From Bradyrhizobium sp. NFR13 (GTDB taxonomy: Bacteria > Pseudomonadota > Alphaproteobacteria > Rhizobiales > Xanthobacteraceae), in NCBI RefSeq assembly GCF_900114605.1, contig NZ_FOTP01000005.1, positions 62,001-126,000 of the forward strand: a stretch of DNA of 64,000 bases, read 5' to 3'. The position numbers were made by a program, and so were the translations under genes. Below the pieces are notes generated by a model that saw nothing but the letters and a program-made list of their open reading frames with translations, was not told the origin of the DNA and did no database searches. Position 1 is the stretch's first letter; each line of letters begins with the position of its first letter. Below are positions 25,027-35,321 of the stretch, in pieces.

Positions 25027-28000
25027 TTATTCTTCACGACGACCTCGATCAACGCTTCCGTACTTTGCTCCCATGTCAGGCGCTTCATGCCGGTCGAACA
25101 AGGAGATGTTTTGGCCGCAGATGCGGCTAGCCACTGCTCGATATCCTGTGCAAGTGCGTTCGGATCTTCAGTCTTTACGAAGGTTGCGTGTCCGTCGGCG
25201 ATCTCGCGGAACACCGCGATGTCGGAGCAGATAATCGGTGTGCCGTAACTTGCACTTTCAACGAGCGGCAGGCCGAACCCTTCGCCCTTGCTCAGGAAGA
25301 GAAATACCGATGCCTTTCGATAGAGTTCGGCGATCTGGGTGTCGTCGAAATCCTCGAAAAGAAACAGAGTCGTGCCAAGCGCAGGATGGTTGCGCAGCCG
25401 GTTCATGAATTCTTCGAGAAGCCAACCCTTGCGACCGGCGATCGCGAGCGACAGTTTCGAACCTTTTTGCCAGAGACGTTCGAATGTGTTGAGGGCAAGT
25501 TCATGGTTTTTGCGAGGCTCGATCGTCCCGACCATGAGCGCGTAGGGCAGAGCGGCGTCCAGAGTCGAATCCGAGTTCGCCTGATCGGGCGAGAGCGGCG
25601 GCAATGACCCGAGATGCCAATAGCCGACCTGCAGACCCGGGGCTCCGAGATCGTGCTGCGTCATATACGCAATGAGCTCGTCGGCAATCGTGCGCGATAT
25701 GCAAAGCAGATTGTCGCTTGCTGCAATCGCACTGCGTACCCATCCCTCAAACCATATCTTGCCACCGCTGACGACGTCGGTTGGCGGCAGCGTAATGGGC
25801 AGCAGATCATAGATCGCCGTCGTGATGGGGACATGCGCAGCGCGGGCGCGCTGAAAAATCTCCGCAAACTGATCGTATTCGGCCCACGACGAATCCAGCA
25901 TCAGCAAACGGTCTCCGGACCTGAATGTGATGGGTTTTCGGATGGCTGGAGACCCTTCGAACGGCAGGGTCAATCCCTGCTGTTCGAGCCATGACGTCGC
26001 CGGGAAGATCTCGTTGCCCTCGCGTTGAAAAGCGACCACGTCGAAATCGTTGCGCCCGCGCAGATATGCGGCGCGCAGTGTTTCTCTGACGACACGCGGA
26101 ATGCCGGTGCCATGATCGCCTTTTGCGATATGGCTGACGTCGATCAGCAAGCGAGGGCGAAGGAACCCTGGAGCCTTAAAGGCGCTGGCGAAATTTGCCA
26201 CGGAAGCTGCCGCGCGCGCCGGTTGGGGAGTGGCCGCCAGATAAGGGCCGATCTCGGTCGCAAGTCCCTCGATCCTGGCTGCCGCATTACGGCTGACAAA
26301 TTCATTGATCGCGGCCGCGTATTCCTGCGCGCACTGACGAGGGTTGTGATGAGTGCGGACATAATCCAGGGCTCTGCCGGCAAGTTCTCTGCGTTGCTCC
26401 GGCAACTGACGAAGCGTCAGAAGGCTCTGCGCGATTTCGGCGGCGTCCGGATCTGCGCTGAGTTTGACAACCACGTTGTCCGGATAGTCGCGGTAACTCG
26501 CTTCTTCATTCACGATCACCGGTACGCCATAGGCCAGGCAATCGAGGACGCCTTTCGGCGTGCCGCCGCGACTCTTGGTGCGGAGTTGCACCGCGATATC
26601 GACGATACGCATATACGTCGCGTAGTCCTCGTCGGACACAAAGCCGGTGACCTTGATCCGTTCGCCCAGTCTGGACTTCTTGATCCGATCGCCAAGATCA
26701 AATCCGAAGTGATCCTTCGCCAATTCTCCCACGAACACCAAATGACATCTGGCATCATCAGCGAGGGTCGAATCCAGCACAGCGTCCAGCAGACGATCGC
26801 CACATTTCGTCCAGGCCACGTGGCCGAATGTTGCGATGACGACATCGGCGGGCGCAAAGTCGTGCTTTGCGCGTTCTGCGTCGCGGCGCGCGGGACTCCA
26901 GGCTTCCGGAACGATCACCATTTGCGGAATGGTGCGGTAAGGTGCCCGGCAACCCTCCGGATAAAACTGGCGGGCAACTTCCAGATTGAATGGCGAGTGA
27001 GAAATGACGCCGATCGCCTGGTTTAGTACGCTTTTCGTGCAAGGCAGATTGACGACGGTCTCGCCGACTGGATCGGGATTCTTGGCGACTGGTGCGAACG
27101 CCTTCCGCGCGACTCCGCCATGGGCTTCGAGCATTTCGTGCGGATATCGGTTCGTTTCACCCAGATGGTAGTCGAGGTAAGCAAACAGGCCGCTGAGATA
27201 AGCGTCATGCAAACCGACGATACCGGGAAATTCCTGCAGCAGCGGCAGCATATGCGCATGGAATTCCGAATTCCCGAACTCGTAGAGGATCGCGTCATAT
27301 GCCTTGGCATTGGCTGCGAAGTCGGCATCATCGAAAATGCGGAATGCTGCATTGAGTTCTGACCCGGTAACATTGTCGCCTACAATGTAGACATCAACAT
27401 CGAAATGCTCGGCCAGAAATGGCAGGAACTGCGCATTGTAATCCGCGATCCCGGAGCGGGCCGGGGGCAGTGGCGTCAAGACTGCAAGACGATTGCGCTT
27501 CAGCCAGCCGGCGGCGGCGGTCGAAATACCGGCGTGCCGTTTGCGGCGAACGGCCTCGTCAAAGGCCTCGATCGCCTGACTGGCAGCAGATGGCCAATTG
27601 AAGCGGGCCGCCCGCTTGGGGCCGTACTGACGCAGATCTGCAGCAAGGCCGGGCGTGCTGAGGACACGATGCATGGCCTCGGCGGTGGCAGCCGGCTTGC
27701 TGGAATCGAACAACGCATCGGAACGGTCGATCAGTTCCTTGATGCTGGAATTGTTGCCGCCGATGACCGGAGCACCACAAGCCATGGCTTCGAGAACCGG
27801 CAGGCCAAGCCCTTCGTAAAGCGATGGGAACACGAACAGGTCGCAGGTCGAATAGAGGCCGACCAGATCTTCCTCGGGGAGATACCCCAGGAACAGGATG
27901 TCGTCGTCGGCGAGGCCTGCCTGTTTTGCAGCGGCTTCCAGAGCCAGCTTGCGGTCGGGCGTCAGCGCACAGACGATCACAAGCTGTGTGTTAGCTCGCG

Positions 28001-28778
28001 TTTCGGCCGGCAGCTCGGCATAGCCGTTGATTGCTCCCTGCAGATTCTTTCGATGATCGTCGCCGCCAGTGTAGAGAATGAACCGCGGCCGTGAAATCTG
28101 GTAACGTGCCACGAGTTGCGCGCGGACAGTTATCGCATCGACGACCGGCTGGAAGTGGTCGGAGATGCCGCCGTAGATCGTGACAACCCTGGACGGATCG
28201 AGCCCTAGCAAATCGATCGCGTCCTGACGACTCGATTCCGAAATCGCAAGAAGCAGGTCAGCATGCCGCAGCAATTGCACGCGCTGCATGTACCAGGCTT
28301 GAAACCGCTTATCCCGGAAATAGTAATCGCTGAACCGCATCGGTATGAGGTCATAAAGCGTCGCCGAGAACACCTGACCGATCGGGCGGTTCTTGATAAA
28401 AGGGATAGCAACCCTGTCGCTATATCCTTCGAACAGATGTGAGACGTGAACGATGTCCGGCAGGGCTGAGGCGACGATGCTTGCATAGAGCGCAGCATCG
28501 AGTGCGTCCTGTTCTCCACCCTCGAAGCTGCGTCGCCCCGCCAGTTCAGGCAGGACCGGTGGGCGGATCATTCGCTCTTCGGGAACTTCCGGCCATGACA
28601 CTGCGAATGGCAGATGCGGAGCCGCAAGCCCTAGAAACTCGCGATGCCCAGCCTGGCGGACCATTTCGAGGAACAGAGAACGCGAATATCGGCCAACGCC
28701 ACGGTGGGCGGAGCCCGCCGTCTGGCAAGCCTGCAGGTCCAACGCAATGCGGATCGATCGAATATCGATTTCACGCAT
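25008..28778 (-). CDS. Three-domain GT4 glycosyltransferase (1256 residues)
   Basis: A large cytoplasmic protein with three GT-B/GT4 units. Unit 1 (about 10-410) begins IRIALDLQACQT and has the E-x7-E motif SLYEGLGLPVLEAMACG near 318-335. Unit 2 (about 429-800) begins RLAVLTPLPPARSGIADYN; its corresponding motif is GGTPKGVLDCLAYG near 740-750, where the first Glu is Gly and the second is Asp. Unit 3 (about 874-1256) begins LLIDVSHIAKGDHGTGIPRV and has SKGEGFGLPLVESASYG near 1166. Multi-domain polymerases of this sort (for example WbdA of E. coli O9a) build repeating polymannose. Here it probably makes the O-antigen backbone with alternating linkages. ATG 28778; it overlaps the small upstream gene. 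Confidence 0.92.
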   Translation of the reverse strand: MREIDIRSIRIALDLQACQTAGSAHRGVGRYSRSLFLEMVRQAGHREFLGLAAPHLPFAVSWPEVPEERMIRPPVLPELAGRRSFEGGEQDALDAALYASIVASALPDIVHVSHLFEGYSDRVAIPFIKNRPIGQVFSATLYDLIPMRFSDYYFRDKRFQAWYMQRVQLLRHADLLLAISESSRQDAIDLLGLDPSRVVTIYGGISDHFQPVVDAITVRAQLVARYQISRPRFILYTGGDDHRKNLQGAINGYAELPAETRANTQLVIVCALTPDRKLALEAAAKQAGLADDDILFLGYLPEEDLVGLYSTCDLFVFPSLYEGLGLPVLEAMACGAPVIGGNNSSIKELIDRSDALFDSSKPAATAEAMHRVLSTPGLAADLRQYGPKRAARFNWPSAASQAIEAFDEAVRRKRHAGISTAAAGWLKRNRLAVLTPLPPARSGIADYNAQFLPFLAEHFDVDVYIVGDNVTGSELNAAFRIFDDADFAANAKAYDAILYEFGNSEFHAHMLPLLQEFPGIVGLHDAYLSGLFAYLDYHLGETNRYPHEMLEAHGGVARKAFAPVAKNPDPVGETVVNLPCTKSVLNQAIGVISHSPFNLEVARQFYPEGCRAPYRTIPQMVIVPEAWSPARRDAERAKHDFAPADVVIATFGHVAWTKCGDRLLDAVLDSTLADDARCHLVFVGELAKDHFGFDLGDRIKKSRLGERIKVTGFVSDEDYATYMRIVDIAVQLRTKSRGGTPKGVLDCLAYGVPVIVNEEASYRDYPDNVVVKLSADPDAAEIAQSLLTLRQLPEQRRELAGRALDYVRTHHNPRQCAQEYAAAINEFVSRNAAARIEGLATEIGPYLAATPQPARAAASVANFASAFKAPGFLRPRLLIDVSHIAKGDHGTGIPRVVRETLRAAYLRGRNDFDVVAFQREGNEIFPATSWLEQQGLTLPFEGSPAIRKPITFRSGDRLLMLDSSWAEYDQFAEIFQRARAAHVPITTAIYDLLPITLPPTDVVSGGKIWFEGWVRSAIAASDNLLCISRTIADELIAYMTQHDLGAPGLQVGYWHLGSLPPLSPDQANSDSTLDAALPYALMVGTIEPRKNHELALNTFERLWQKGSKLSLAIAGRKGWLLEEFMNRLRNHPALGTTLFLFEDFDDTQIAELYRKASVFLFLSKGEGFGLPLVESASYGTPIICSDIAVFREIADGHATFVKTEDPNALAQDIEQWLAASAAKTSPCSTGMKRLTWEQSTEALIEVVVKNNWYWKK

Positions 28779-29061
28779 CGATCCGCTTTCCCGGGTTCCA
28801 GATGGCTGTTTCTCGGTTCAGGCAAATCATCATGGCTTTGTACGCTTCAGTCGTTTCATCGACGTCTGGTGCGGGGAGTGGAGCGGTTTGGCCGGCATAT
28901 ACAGCGGAACGGTACAGCCCCGGATGCGCCAGACGACGATAGACCCCGCGAAGAATTCGGTTTGACGCGATGTATTCAAAAAGCCCGGGCGCACGCGATC
29001 GTGCCGCTTGCGCGCACCGACGCAGAATACCTCCCAAGTTTAGTCGATGAGCCAAAGGCAT
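28771..29061 (-). CDS. Small basic protein of unknown function, coupled to the large glycosyltransferase
   Basis: A 96-residue open frame directly before the three-domain glycosyltransferase; its TGA lies inside the first codons of that gene (overlap of eight bases). ATG 29061 has GGAG about four bases upstream. The N-terminal part is basic and helical (LRRCAQAARSRAPGLFEYI, NRILRGVYRRLAHPGLY), the C-terminal part neutral. No family was recognised. Placement, start signal and coupling support a real gene; the alternative is a leader or a remnant of a larger gene. No membrane segment or Cys-rich motif is seen. Confidence 0.5.
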   Translation of the reverse strand: MPLAHRLNLGGILRRCAQAARSRAPGLFEYIASNRILRGVYRRLAHPGLYRSAVYAGQTAPLPAPDVDETTEAYKAMMICLNRETAIWNPGKRIDA

Positions 29062-29202
29062 CTTGCTCCAATTCAACCAAAGATATCGACATGCGCCAAC
29101 AACGGATTGCCGCCTCGGGACACCAGACCGACGTTGATTCTGGCCCAGACTATAACTGTTCTATTATGCTGTTTTCGGATCGCGCGTGGCAACCGCTATG
29201 TA

Positions 29203-30171
29203 TTACGGCTTGTCGGACGTCGCTGTGACGGTCTTGCGCGCGTGTTCCAGGATTTGCCTCAGAGTTTCATCAAACTCAAAACGGGGTTGCCAGCCCAGAA
29301 CATCTCGGGCGCGAGCCGCGTCGCCGACAAAGCGAGGTGTATCCACGGCCCGTAGCCGCGAGCTGTCCTGTTCAATGGCGATTTTCGTTCCGCTGATCTG
29401 AATGAGGCGGTCGAGGACATCGCCGACCCGGCGTGGAACACCCGATGCTATGTTCAAGATCATCCCATGAGAAAGCGCCGCCGAGCGAGCGACAACGCAT
29501 GCATAGGCCGTGGTGACGTCACGCACGTCGAGAAAATCGCGTTCCGCGTCCAGATTTCCGACATGGATAACCGGCGGCTGCTGGTTGGATTCGATCCGTG
29601 CTATCTGCATGGCAAAGCTCGGAATGACGAACTCCTCGCTTTGTCCCGGCCCGGTATGATTGAAGGGCCGCATTCGGACACATCTCAGACCACGCTCTGC
29701 CATGGCACCGAGCGCGAGATCCGCCGCAGCCTTGGTGACGGCATAATCGTTGGTAGGAGCGAGCAGGGCTTGCTCGGTCAGCGGCAGTCCAAGCCGTGCC
29801 GTGGACCCGTAGACCTGGCCGGAGCCGATAAACACGAGAGTGCATTCAGGCACATGGCGCAGGATCGCGTTTGCAAGGTTCAGCGTTCCGAACACGTGAA
29901 CCTGCCAGGCAACATTCGCCTGGGCGCTCGCCGCGGGGACCGCCGCAAGACCGGCCAGATGGATGATATGATCAGGGCGGAAACGCGCAATCGCTGACAT
30001 CACCGCGGCTTCGTCGGTGACATCCAGCGGTACAACGGGCAAATCCGATAATGACGTTTCGCCGGACTTCGACGTCAGGCAGATATCGACGTCGGTTCCA
30101 AATTCCTGCCTGAGCGAACCGATCAGATGCCCGCCGACAAACCCGGTTCCACCCGTAACGAGAACTTTCAT
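29203..30171 (-). CDS. rmd: GDP-4-keto-6-deoxy-D-mannose reductase
   Basis: A 322-residue extended SDR enzyme. NAD(P)-binding VTGGTGFVGGHL, HLAGLAAVPAASAQ, FIGSGQVYG (Ser equivalent), catalytic YAVTKAAAD and RPFNHTGPGQ, all as in Rmd. It reduces the 4-keto product of Gmd to GDP-D-rhamnose. It lies 27-44 bases downstream of gmd in the same direction, a conventional gmd-rmd pair. The 140 bases after its stop lead to the small glycosyltransferase-coupled gene. Rmd is preferred over GDP-fucose synthase because the fucose epimerase signature is not seen. Confidence 0.9.
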   Translation of the reverse strand: MKVLVTGGTGFVGGHLIGSLRQEFGTDVDICLTSKSGETSLSDLPVVPLDVTDEAAVMSAIARFRPDHIIHLAGLAAVPAASAQANVAWQVHVFGTLNLANAILRHVPECTLVFIGSGQVYGSTARLGLPLTEQALLAPTNDYAVTKAAADLALGAMAERGLRCVRMRPFNHTGPGQSEEFVIPSFAMQIARIESNQQPPVIHVGNLDAERDFLDVRDVTTAYACVVARSAALSHGMILNIASGVPRRVGDVLDRLIQISGTKIAIEQDSSRLRAVDTPRFVGDAARARDVLGWQPRFEFDETLRQILEHARKTVTATSDKP

Positions 30172-30214
30172 GTCAAATCTTCACGAGTCGGAGCGCCGTT
30201 GGTCGGTCGGATGA

Positions 30215-31249
<1,035 letters not shown>

Positions 31250-31263
31250 TCAGGAACGGCGGC

Positions 31264-32505
31264 TTAGATGATCTCGATCTCAGGCAGCGGAATGATCAGC
31301 TTGCCGCCCTTGTCGAGATACTCTTTCTCGCGCCGCAGAATTCCTTCCTTGAAGTGCCATGGGAGCACGAGCATGTAGTCGGGCTTCATGGCCTTGGCGT
31401 CAGCTTCCGACACGATTGGAATTTTCGTGCCGGGCGTGAACGCGCCATACTTGTCGGGATTGACCTCGGCGATAGCCATGAGGTGTTTCTCGGTGATCCC
31501 GCAGAACTGCAGAAGCACGTTGCCCTTTGTCGAGGCGCCATAGCCCACGATCTTCTTTCCGTCTGCAATCAATCCATCGAGCAGGCGCATGAGGTCTTCG
31601 CGATGGCGATAAACGCGTTCTTCAAAATCGCGAAACGGCTTCGGCGTCTTGAGGCCCATGCGGTCCTCCTGCTGAAGCATCCAGTCGATCACCGCGCGGT
31701 TGACCGCCACCTTGCTGCTCTGCTTCGCAGCGGTGACCGCGAAACTGCCGCCGTTGACAGCATTCATCTGGACATCGACGACCTTCATTCCCGCGGCCTT
31801 GACAATGGTTTCGACGGCCGTGAGCGAGTAGTACTCAATATGCTCATGGCAGATCGTGTCGTAGGAACACGTCCGCAGCATTGACGGCATGTAGCTCTGC
31901 TCGAAATGCCACAGGCCGTCCGGCGCCAGAATTTCCTCGATTTGCCGTGCGAACGAAACGGGGTCTTCAAGATCGTAGAACATCGCGATCGATGTCACGA
32001 TCTGGGCCGGTTTGTCGGTCGACTTGCGGTAGTTCTCGGCGGTGAAGAAATCGGGAACCAGGGTAACATCGTCGGGATAGTATTGTTTGAACTTGGCTCC
32101 GGTGGGGTCGATGCCGATCCGGGTCAGATTCGCGGTTTCATAGGCACGCAGCGAGGTGCTGTCATTCGAACCGATGTCGAGGACGGCCATGCCGGGCTTG
32201 AGATCGGCGCGCCGTTCCAGCGCACGAATTTTGCGCGTCAGATGCTCGACCATCGACTGATTGAGGCCTGATCGGTAGCCATAGTTATCGCCATACATTT
32301 CGTTGGCGTCATAGGAATGGGCCAGCTGCAGCAGCCCGCTGTCCGGACACCACAGCAGCTCCAGTGGGCCGTTGGTGATCTCGGTGTCACGATTCTTCGG
32401 GAAGACGCCGGTGAGCTGTTGCGATCCGAGATTCAGGACCGAAACGAGATTCGTGCTGCCACTCAATCGGCAGCGATCGATTCGGCGATATCCAACGTTA
32501 TTCAT
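31264..32505 (-). CDS. Sugar C-methyltransferase-like protein with reduced zinc knuckles
   Basis: A 413-residue three-domain methyltransferase related to the one at 18650. The central domain has VLDIGSNDSTSLRAYE for SAM binding and FEQSYMPSML plus CHEHIEYYS for the active site; the C-terminal domain has GYGASTKGNVLLQFC. In the N-terminal domain the zinc pairs are reduced to single cysteines (RCRLSGS and LWCPDSG), where the other copy has CxxC. It precedes gmd and rmd on the same strand, so GDP-4-keto-6-deoxymannose is a plausible substrate (inference). ATG 32505 is preceded by AAGGAAG; an in-frame upstream start at 32535 is less likely. Confidence 0.85.
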   Translation of the reverse strand: MNNVGYRRIDRCRLSGSTNLVSVLNLGSQQLTGVFPKNRDTEITNGPLELLWCPDSGLLQLAHSYDANEMYGDNYGYRSGLNQSMVEHLTRKIRALERRADLKPGMAVLDIGSNDSTSLRAYETANLTRIGIDPTGAKFKQYYPDDVTLVPDFFTAENYRKSTDKPAQIVTSIAMFYDLEDPVSFARQIEEILAPDGLWHFEQSYMPSMLRTCSYDTICHEHIEYYSLTAVETIVKAAGMKVVDVQMNAVNGGSFAVTAAKQSSKVAVNRAVIDWMLQQEDRMGLKTPKPFRDFEERVYRHREDLMRLLDGLIADGKKIVGYGASTKGNVLLQFCGITEKHLMAIAEVNPDKYGAFTPGTKIPIVSEADAKAMKPDYMLVLPWHFKEGILRREKEYLDKGGKLIIPLPEIEII

Positions 32506-33035
32506 TTGCTTCCTTGTCGAGATAACAGGGGGCATCTAGCCCGAAGTTACGACAGTTTTATGTGTCCTTGTCGCCAAGGTCTACTCCGCGGGGAGGCTTT
32601 TAGGCAATGTCTGCGGGTGGGGAAAGGGGACTTTAGGCACGTCGCGGCCGAAAGGCGCCGCTCGTCAGTTGCCCATTTTATGGTGCTTCCGCAACGTACT
32701 AGAGTTCCAGATAATAATGGAAGGCCGCGTCCAGCAACGAAAACGGGCGTGTGCTTTGAAAATAGGGGGCATCGTATTGTTTTTATTGGGTAATATTCGC
32801 GGCTGGGCTTATGGTTTCTTGGCTCGCTTTTTCGAGGCGCATAAGTCGATCCGCCGAGTGCTCATCGTTACGCCTTGAAATCCCAGAGACCATCTCGCCG
32901 ATTGTGAAATAACTGCGATGTTTGCGGTCGGCAGACAGAAGCGATGTCTGAGTTGCAGCTATCTTGTGGTTTTGCGAAGGTACGCGGATCGTGCCGGGCT
33001 GGCGCAAGTTTAGTGAGCGCGTGCGGCCAGTTTGG
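32506..33035. other. Intergenic region without recognised gene
   Basis: About 530 bases between two minus-strand genes. It is A/T-richer than the flanks and must hold the promoter of the methyltransferase-gmd-rmd unit. A short hydrophobic open frame on the plus strand (32717-32878, about 53 codons, containing LKIGGIVLFLLGNIRGW) has no convincing start signal and is not called. A six-pair hairpin (CAGACA 32932-32937 / TGTCTG 32945-32950) is present but weak. Nothing else is recognised. Confidence 0.5.
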
Positions 33036-33974
33036 TTACCGTCTTTTGCCTTTGAGAACTGTACCAAGAGCGCGCAGTGGGCCTGTTGCTTTCCAAAATG
33101 AGCTGTTTGTTATCGCAATAAGCTCGCCTCTAAGAGCATACAATTCTTGCTGCAGTTCAGTGCTTTTTTCTTGCTGGTTTTGACGCTGCTCTTTAAGCGT
33201 CGCGTTTTCTTGGATGAGTTGCTCTTTCTGCAGCTGAGCCTCTCTTAGAGTGTATTGGTCAGCAGGAATCTGCAGAATGGGCAAAAGTTCGGAGTGTTCG
33301 CGCGAGACGTAGTACCTGTTAACCCGGTCGTGTCCTGCAAAGAGATATCCGTTAGCTATGAGTGTCGGTTCCCAATCGAAGTGATTGGCAGTCGTCGTCA
33401 TTGGCTCGGTCGCTTCAATCAGAACGATCCATGGCCGATACTTTGCGAAATCGCTGCCGTCGATGACTGATTTTTCGGCGCCTTCGACATCGATCTTCAG
33501 GAAATGAATGTCGCCGCGCACATACTCATTGCAGATATCTTCAAGCCGTCGTGTTTCAACACGGATCGTCGTACCGGGATAGCCGGCTGCGGCTCCGCGC
33601 TCGGCAAATTTATCCACAAGCGTCGACAAGCCTGTCCCAGCAATATCGTGAAAAGTGGCTTCGCCCGCAGCGGACGATGCGGCAAGCTTCAGATTGATAT
33701 CGCGCGGGCGGTCTTTGACCAATTCGTCGAACCAGCTCGGGCTTGGTTCGATGTTGATCCCATTCCAACCCTTTTCGTAGAAAAGCTTGGTGACAGAGTG
33801 ATCGAGCGGGTGGTTCGCACCAACGTCGATATAGAAGCCATTCTCAATATCTTTGAGAGCACGATGAAGGCGGATGTCCTCCAGAAACTGAGCGTATGAA
33901 ACGAGCTCCAAAGTCAAAGTCCTTATTGTAAGATAGAGATCAGTTAAGGCCGTTACGACATGTAGCACTGCCAT
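33036..33974 (-). CDS. FkbM family methyltransferase with C-terminal coiled coil
   Basis: A 312-residue FkbM-type SAM-dependent O-methyltransferase. Landmarks: GFYIDVGANHPLDHSVTKLF (SAM site), INIEPSPSWFDEL, and HFLKIDVEGAEKSVIDG, the FkbM hallmark. After about residue 235 follows a heptad-rich stretch dense in Gln, Glu and Leu (EKSTELQQELYALRGEL) predicted to form a coiled coil, with a short basic tail. Probable role: O-methylation of a glycan residue, with the coil serving to bind a partner or measure chain length (inference). The DNA is visibly less G+C-rich (31 of 60 in 33181-33240), suggesting transfer. Start uncertain: ATG 33974, or TTG 34001. Confidence 0.8.
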   Translation of the reverse strand: MAVLHVVTALTDLYLTIRTLTLELVSYAQFLEDIRLHRALKDIENGFYIDVGANHPLDHSVTKLFYEKGWNGINIEPSPSWFDELVKDRPRDINLKLAASSAAGEATFHDIAGTGLSTLVDKFAERGAAAGYPGTTIRVETRRLEDICNEYVRGDIHFLKIDVEGAEKSVIDGSDFAKYRPWIVLIEATEPMTTTANHFDWEPTLIANGYLFAGHDRVNRYYVSREHSELLPILQIPADQYTLREAQLQKEQLIQENATLKEQRQNQQEKSTELQQELYALRGELIAITNSSFWKATGPLRALGTVLKGKRR

Positions 33975-34204
33975 CGAGGTCAGTGCTCTGCTGGGTGACA
34001 ATGTGGGTGTGTCTAAGAGTCTCTAGGCTTGGTGTCTTGGCTCGGATCTGCGAGCGAAAACTGCGAAGCCGTCAAACGATGGGCTGAATCTCCGACGCGT
34101 GGCTCGCAGCCGGTTCTGCATGATTTTTTAGCATGAAATCTTTGAAGCGGTCAAAACGTAACTGGTCGAGTTGCCGAGCCATATGCGTCGCGATATTGTT
34201 CTGA

Positions 34205-35194
34205 ATGAACCAAGATCCAAACCGCTTTCGAATAGAGCTCACGGTCAGTTGCGTGGATTGCGCGTCTATACCCAAAGTTGGTGGTGCGGGGAAAATATTT
34301 GAGGAGGCGGGCACACAGTATCAGTTGATGCATAATGGCCTACGCGTGATTTCGGGCGGCTACCATGGTGGCTGGATGTCGGAGATCATCGAACGGCTCG
34401 AAGGGCATCACGAGCCTCAGGAAGAGGTCATTTTTCACGAGATACTGCGACATGTCGGTCCGGCTGCGACTATGGTCGAGTTGGGAGGGTTCTGGTCCTA
34501 CTACTCCCTCTGGTTTCTCCGCGGATTTGAAGAACGTCGCGCCGTCGTCCTGGAGCCAGATCCGTCCCATCTGGCGGTAGGTCGTGCCAACGCATCGCTT
34601 AACGGGGCCGCTCGCATCGAGTTTGTCCAGGGTAGTGTGGGTGCCGTCTCTGCTGGCCCGCAGCCTTTTCCGACTGAGACATCGGGTACGCTGGAGATTC
34701 CGGAATTCGCCGTAACCGATATCCTTGCTGGCCGGGAAATCGGCGTGCTGGATATTTTGCATTGCGATACGCAAGGTGCAGAGACCTCCGTCATCGCGTC
34801 TTGTGAGGCCCTATTTAAGGCGCGGAAGATCAGATTCGGAATATTCTCGACGCATGCTTACCAGATCAGCGGCGATGCCCTGACGCATCAAAAATGTCTT
34901 TCGATGCTGAAAGATTTTGGCGGACAGATATTGGCGGAGCACGATGTCCATGAGAGCTTTAGCGGTGATGGGTTGATTGCAGTCTATTTCGGAGCTGAGC
35001 CGTTGGCCTGGAATGCACCGAAACTCAGCTTCAACCGGTACTCTAACGGAATTTTTCGTAACCCGATTTACGATCTGGCAGAGGCACAGCAGGCGCTCAG
35101 ACTAGCTCCGCAGCCAGCACCGCCGCCGGCCGCTCCGCAGGCGCTCACCGAGCTCGGTCCGAAATCCCTTTTGTCACGGTTGTTCGCAAGATAG
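34205..35194 (+). CDS. FkbM family methyltransferase (second type)
   Basis: A 329-residue FkbM-type methyltransferase of a different subgroup, with the N-terminal signature CVDCASIPKVGGAGKIFE, YQLMHNGLRVISGGYHG and GHHEPQEE that marks this clade. SAM-binding MVELGGFWSYYSLWFL, the acidic VLEPDPSHLAVG and DILHCDTQGAETSVI (the KIDVEG equivalent, with Gln-Gly) follow. A proline/alanine-rich linker (about 300-315) precedes a short C-terminal tail. Expected to O-methylate a sugar hydroxyl or carboxyl of the surface polysaccharide. ATG 34205. It is divergent from the first FkbM gene; the roughly 230 bases between hold no recognised gene. Confidence 0.82.
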   Translation: MNQDPNRFRIELTVSCVDCASIPKVGGAGKIFEEAGTQYQLMHNGLRVISGGYHGGWMSEIIERLEGHHEPQEEVIFHEILRHVGPAATMVELGGFWSYYSLWFLRGFEERRAVVLEPDPSHLAVGRANASLNGAARIEFVQGSVGAVSAGPQPFPTETSGTLEIPEFAVTDILAGREIGVLDILHCDTQGAETSVIASCEALFKARKIRFGIFSTHAYQISGDALTHQKCLSMLKDFGGQILAEHDVHESFSGDGLIAVYFGAEPLAWNAPKLSFNRYSNGIFRNPIYDLAEAQQALRLAPQPAPPPAAPQALTELGPKSLLSRLFAR

Positions 35195-35321
35195 TTGCTT
35201 CCGGCGGTAGTTGGATTCGTAGCCCTGTCTCAGGCTCGTAACATCCTGGAAACGGCCCGGGGATGTTATAGGGGGCGCGACTATCGTTGCGCGCGTGCGT
35301 GTTGCTGCCTGGGGCGTTTTG

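Noticed and set aside
23884-25248. Long open frame (about 450 codons) on the plus strand opposite the glycosyltransferase genes
   Set aside because: It is antisense to two glycosyltransferases with clear motifs; long antisense frames are expected in G+C-rich DNA and the translation has no recognisable domain.
28644-29228. Plus-strand frame of about 194 codons over the small coupled gene
   Set aside because: No start signal or known domain; it overlaps the start of the large glycosyltransferase and the small minus-strand gene, which has a better start and coupling.
32717-32878. Short hydrophobic open frame in the intergenic region before gmd's methyltransferase
   Set aside because: About 53 codons, no ribosome-binding site, no family, flanked by non-coding sequence.
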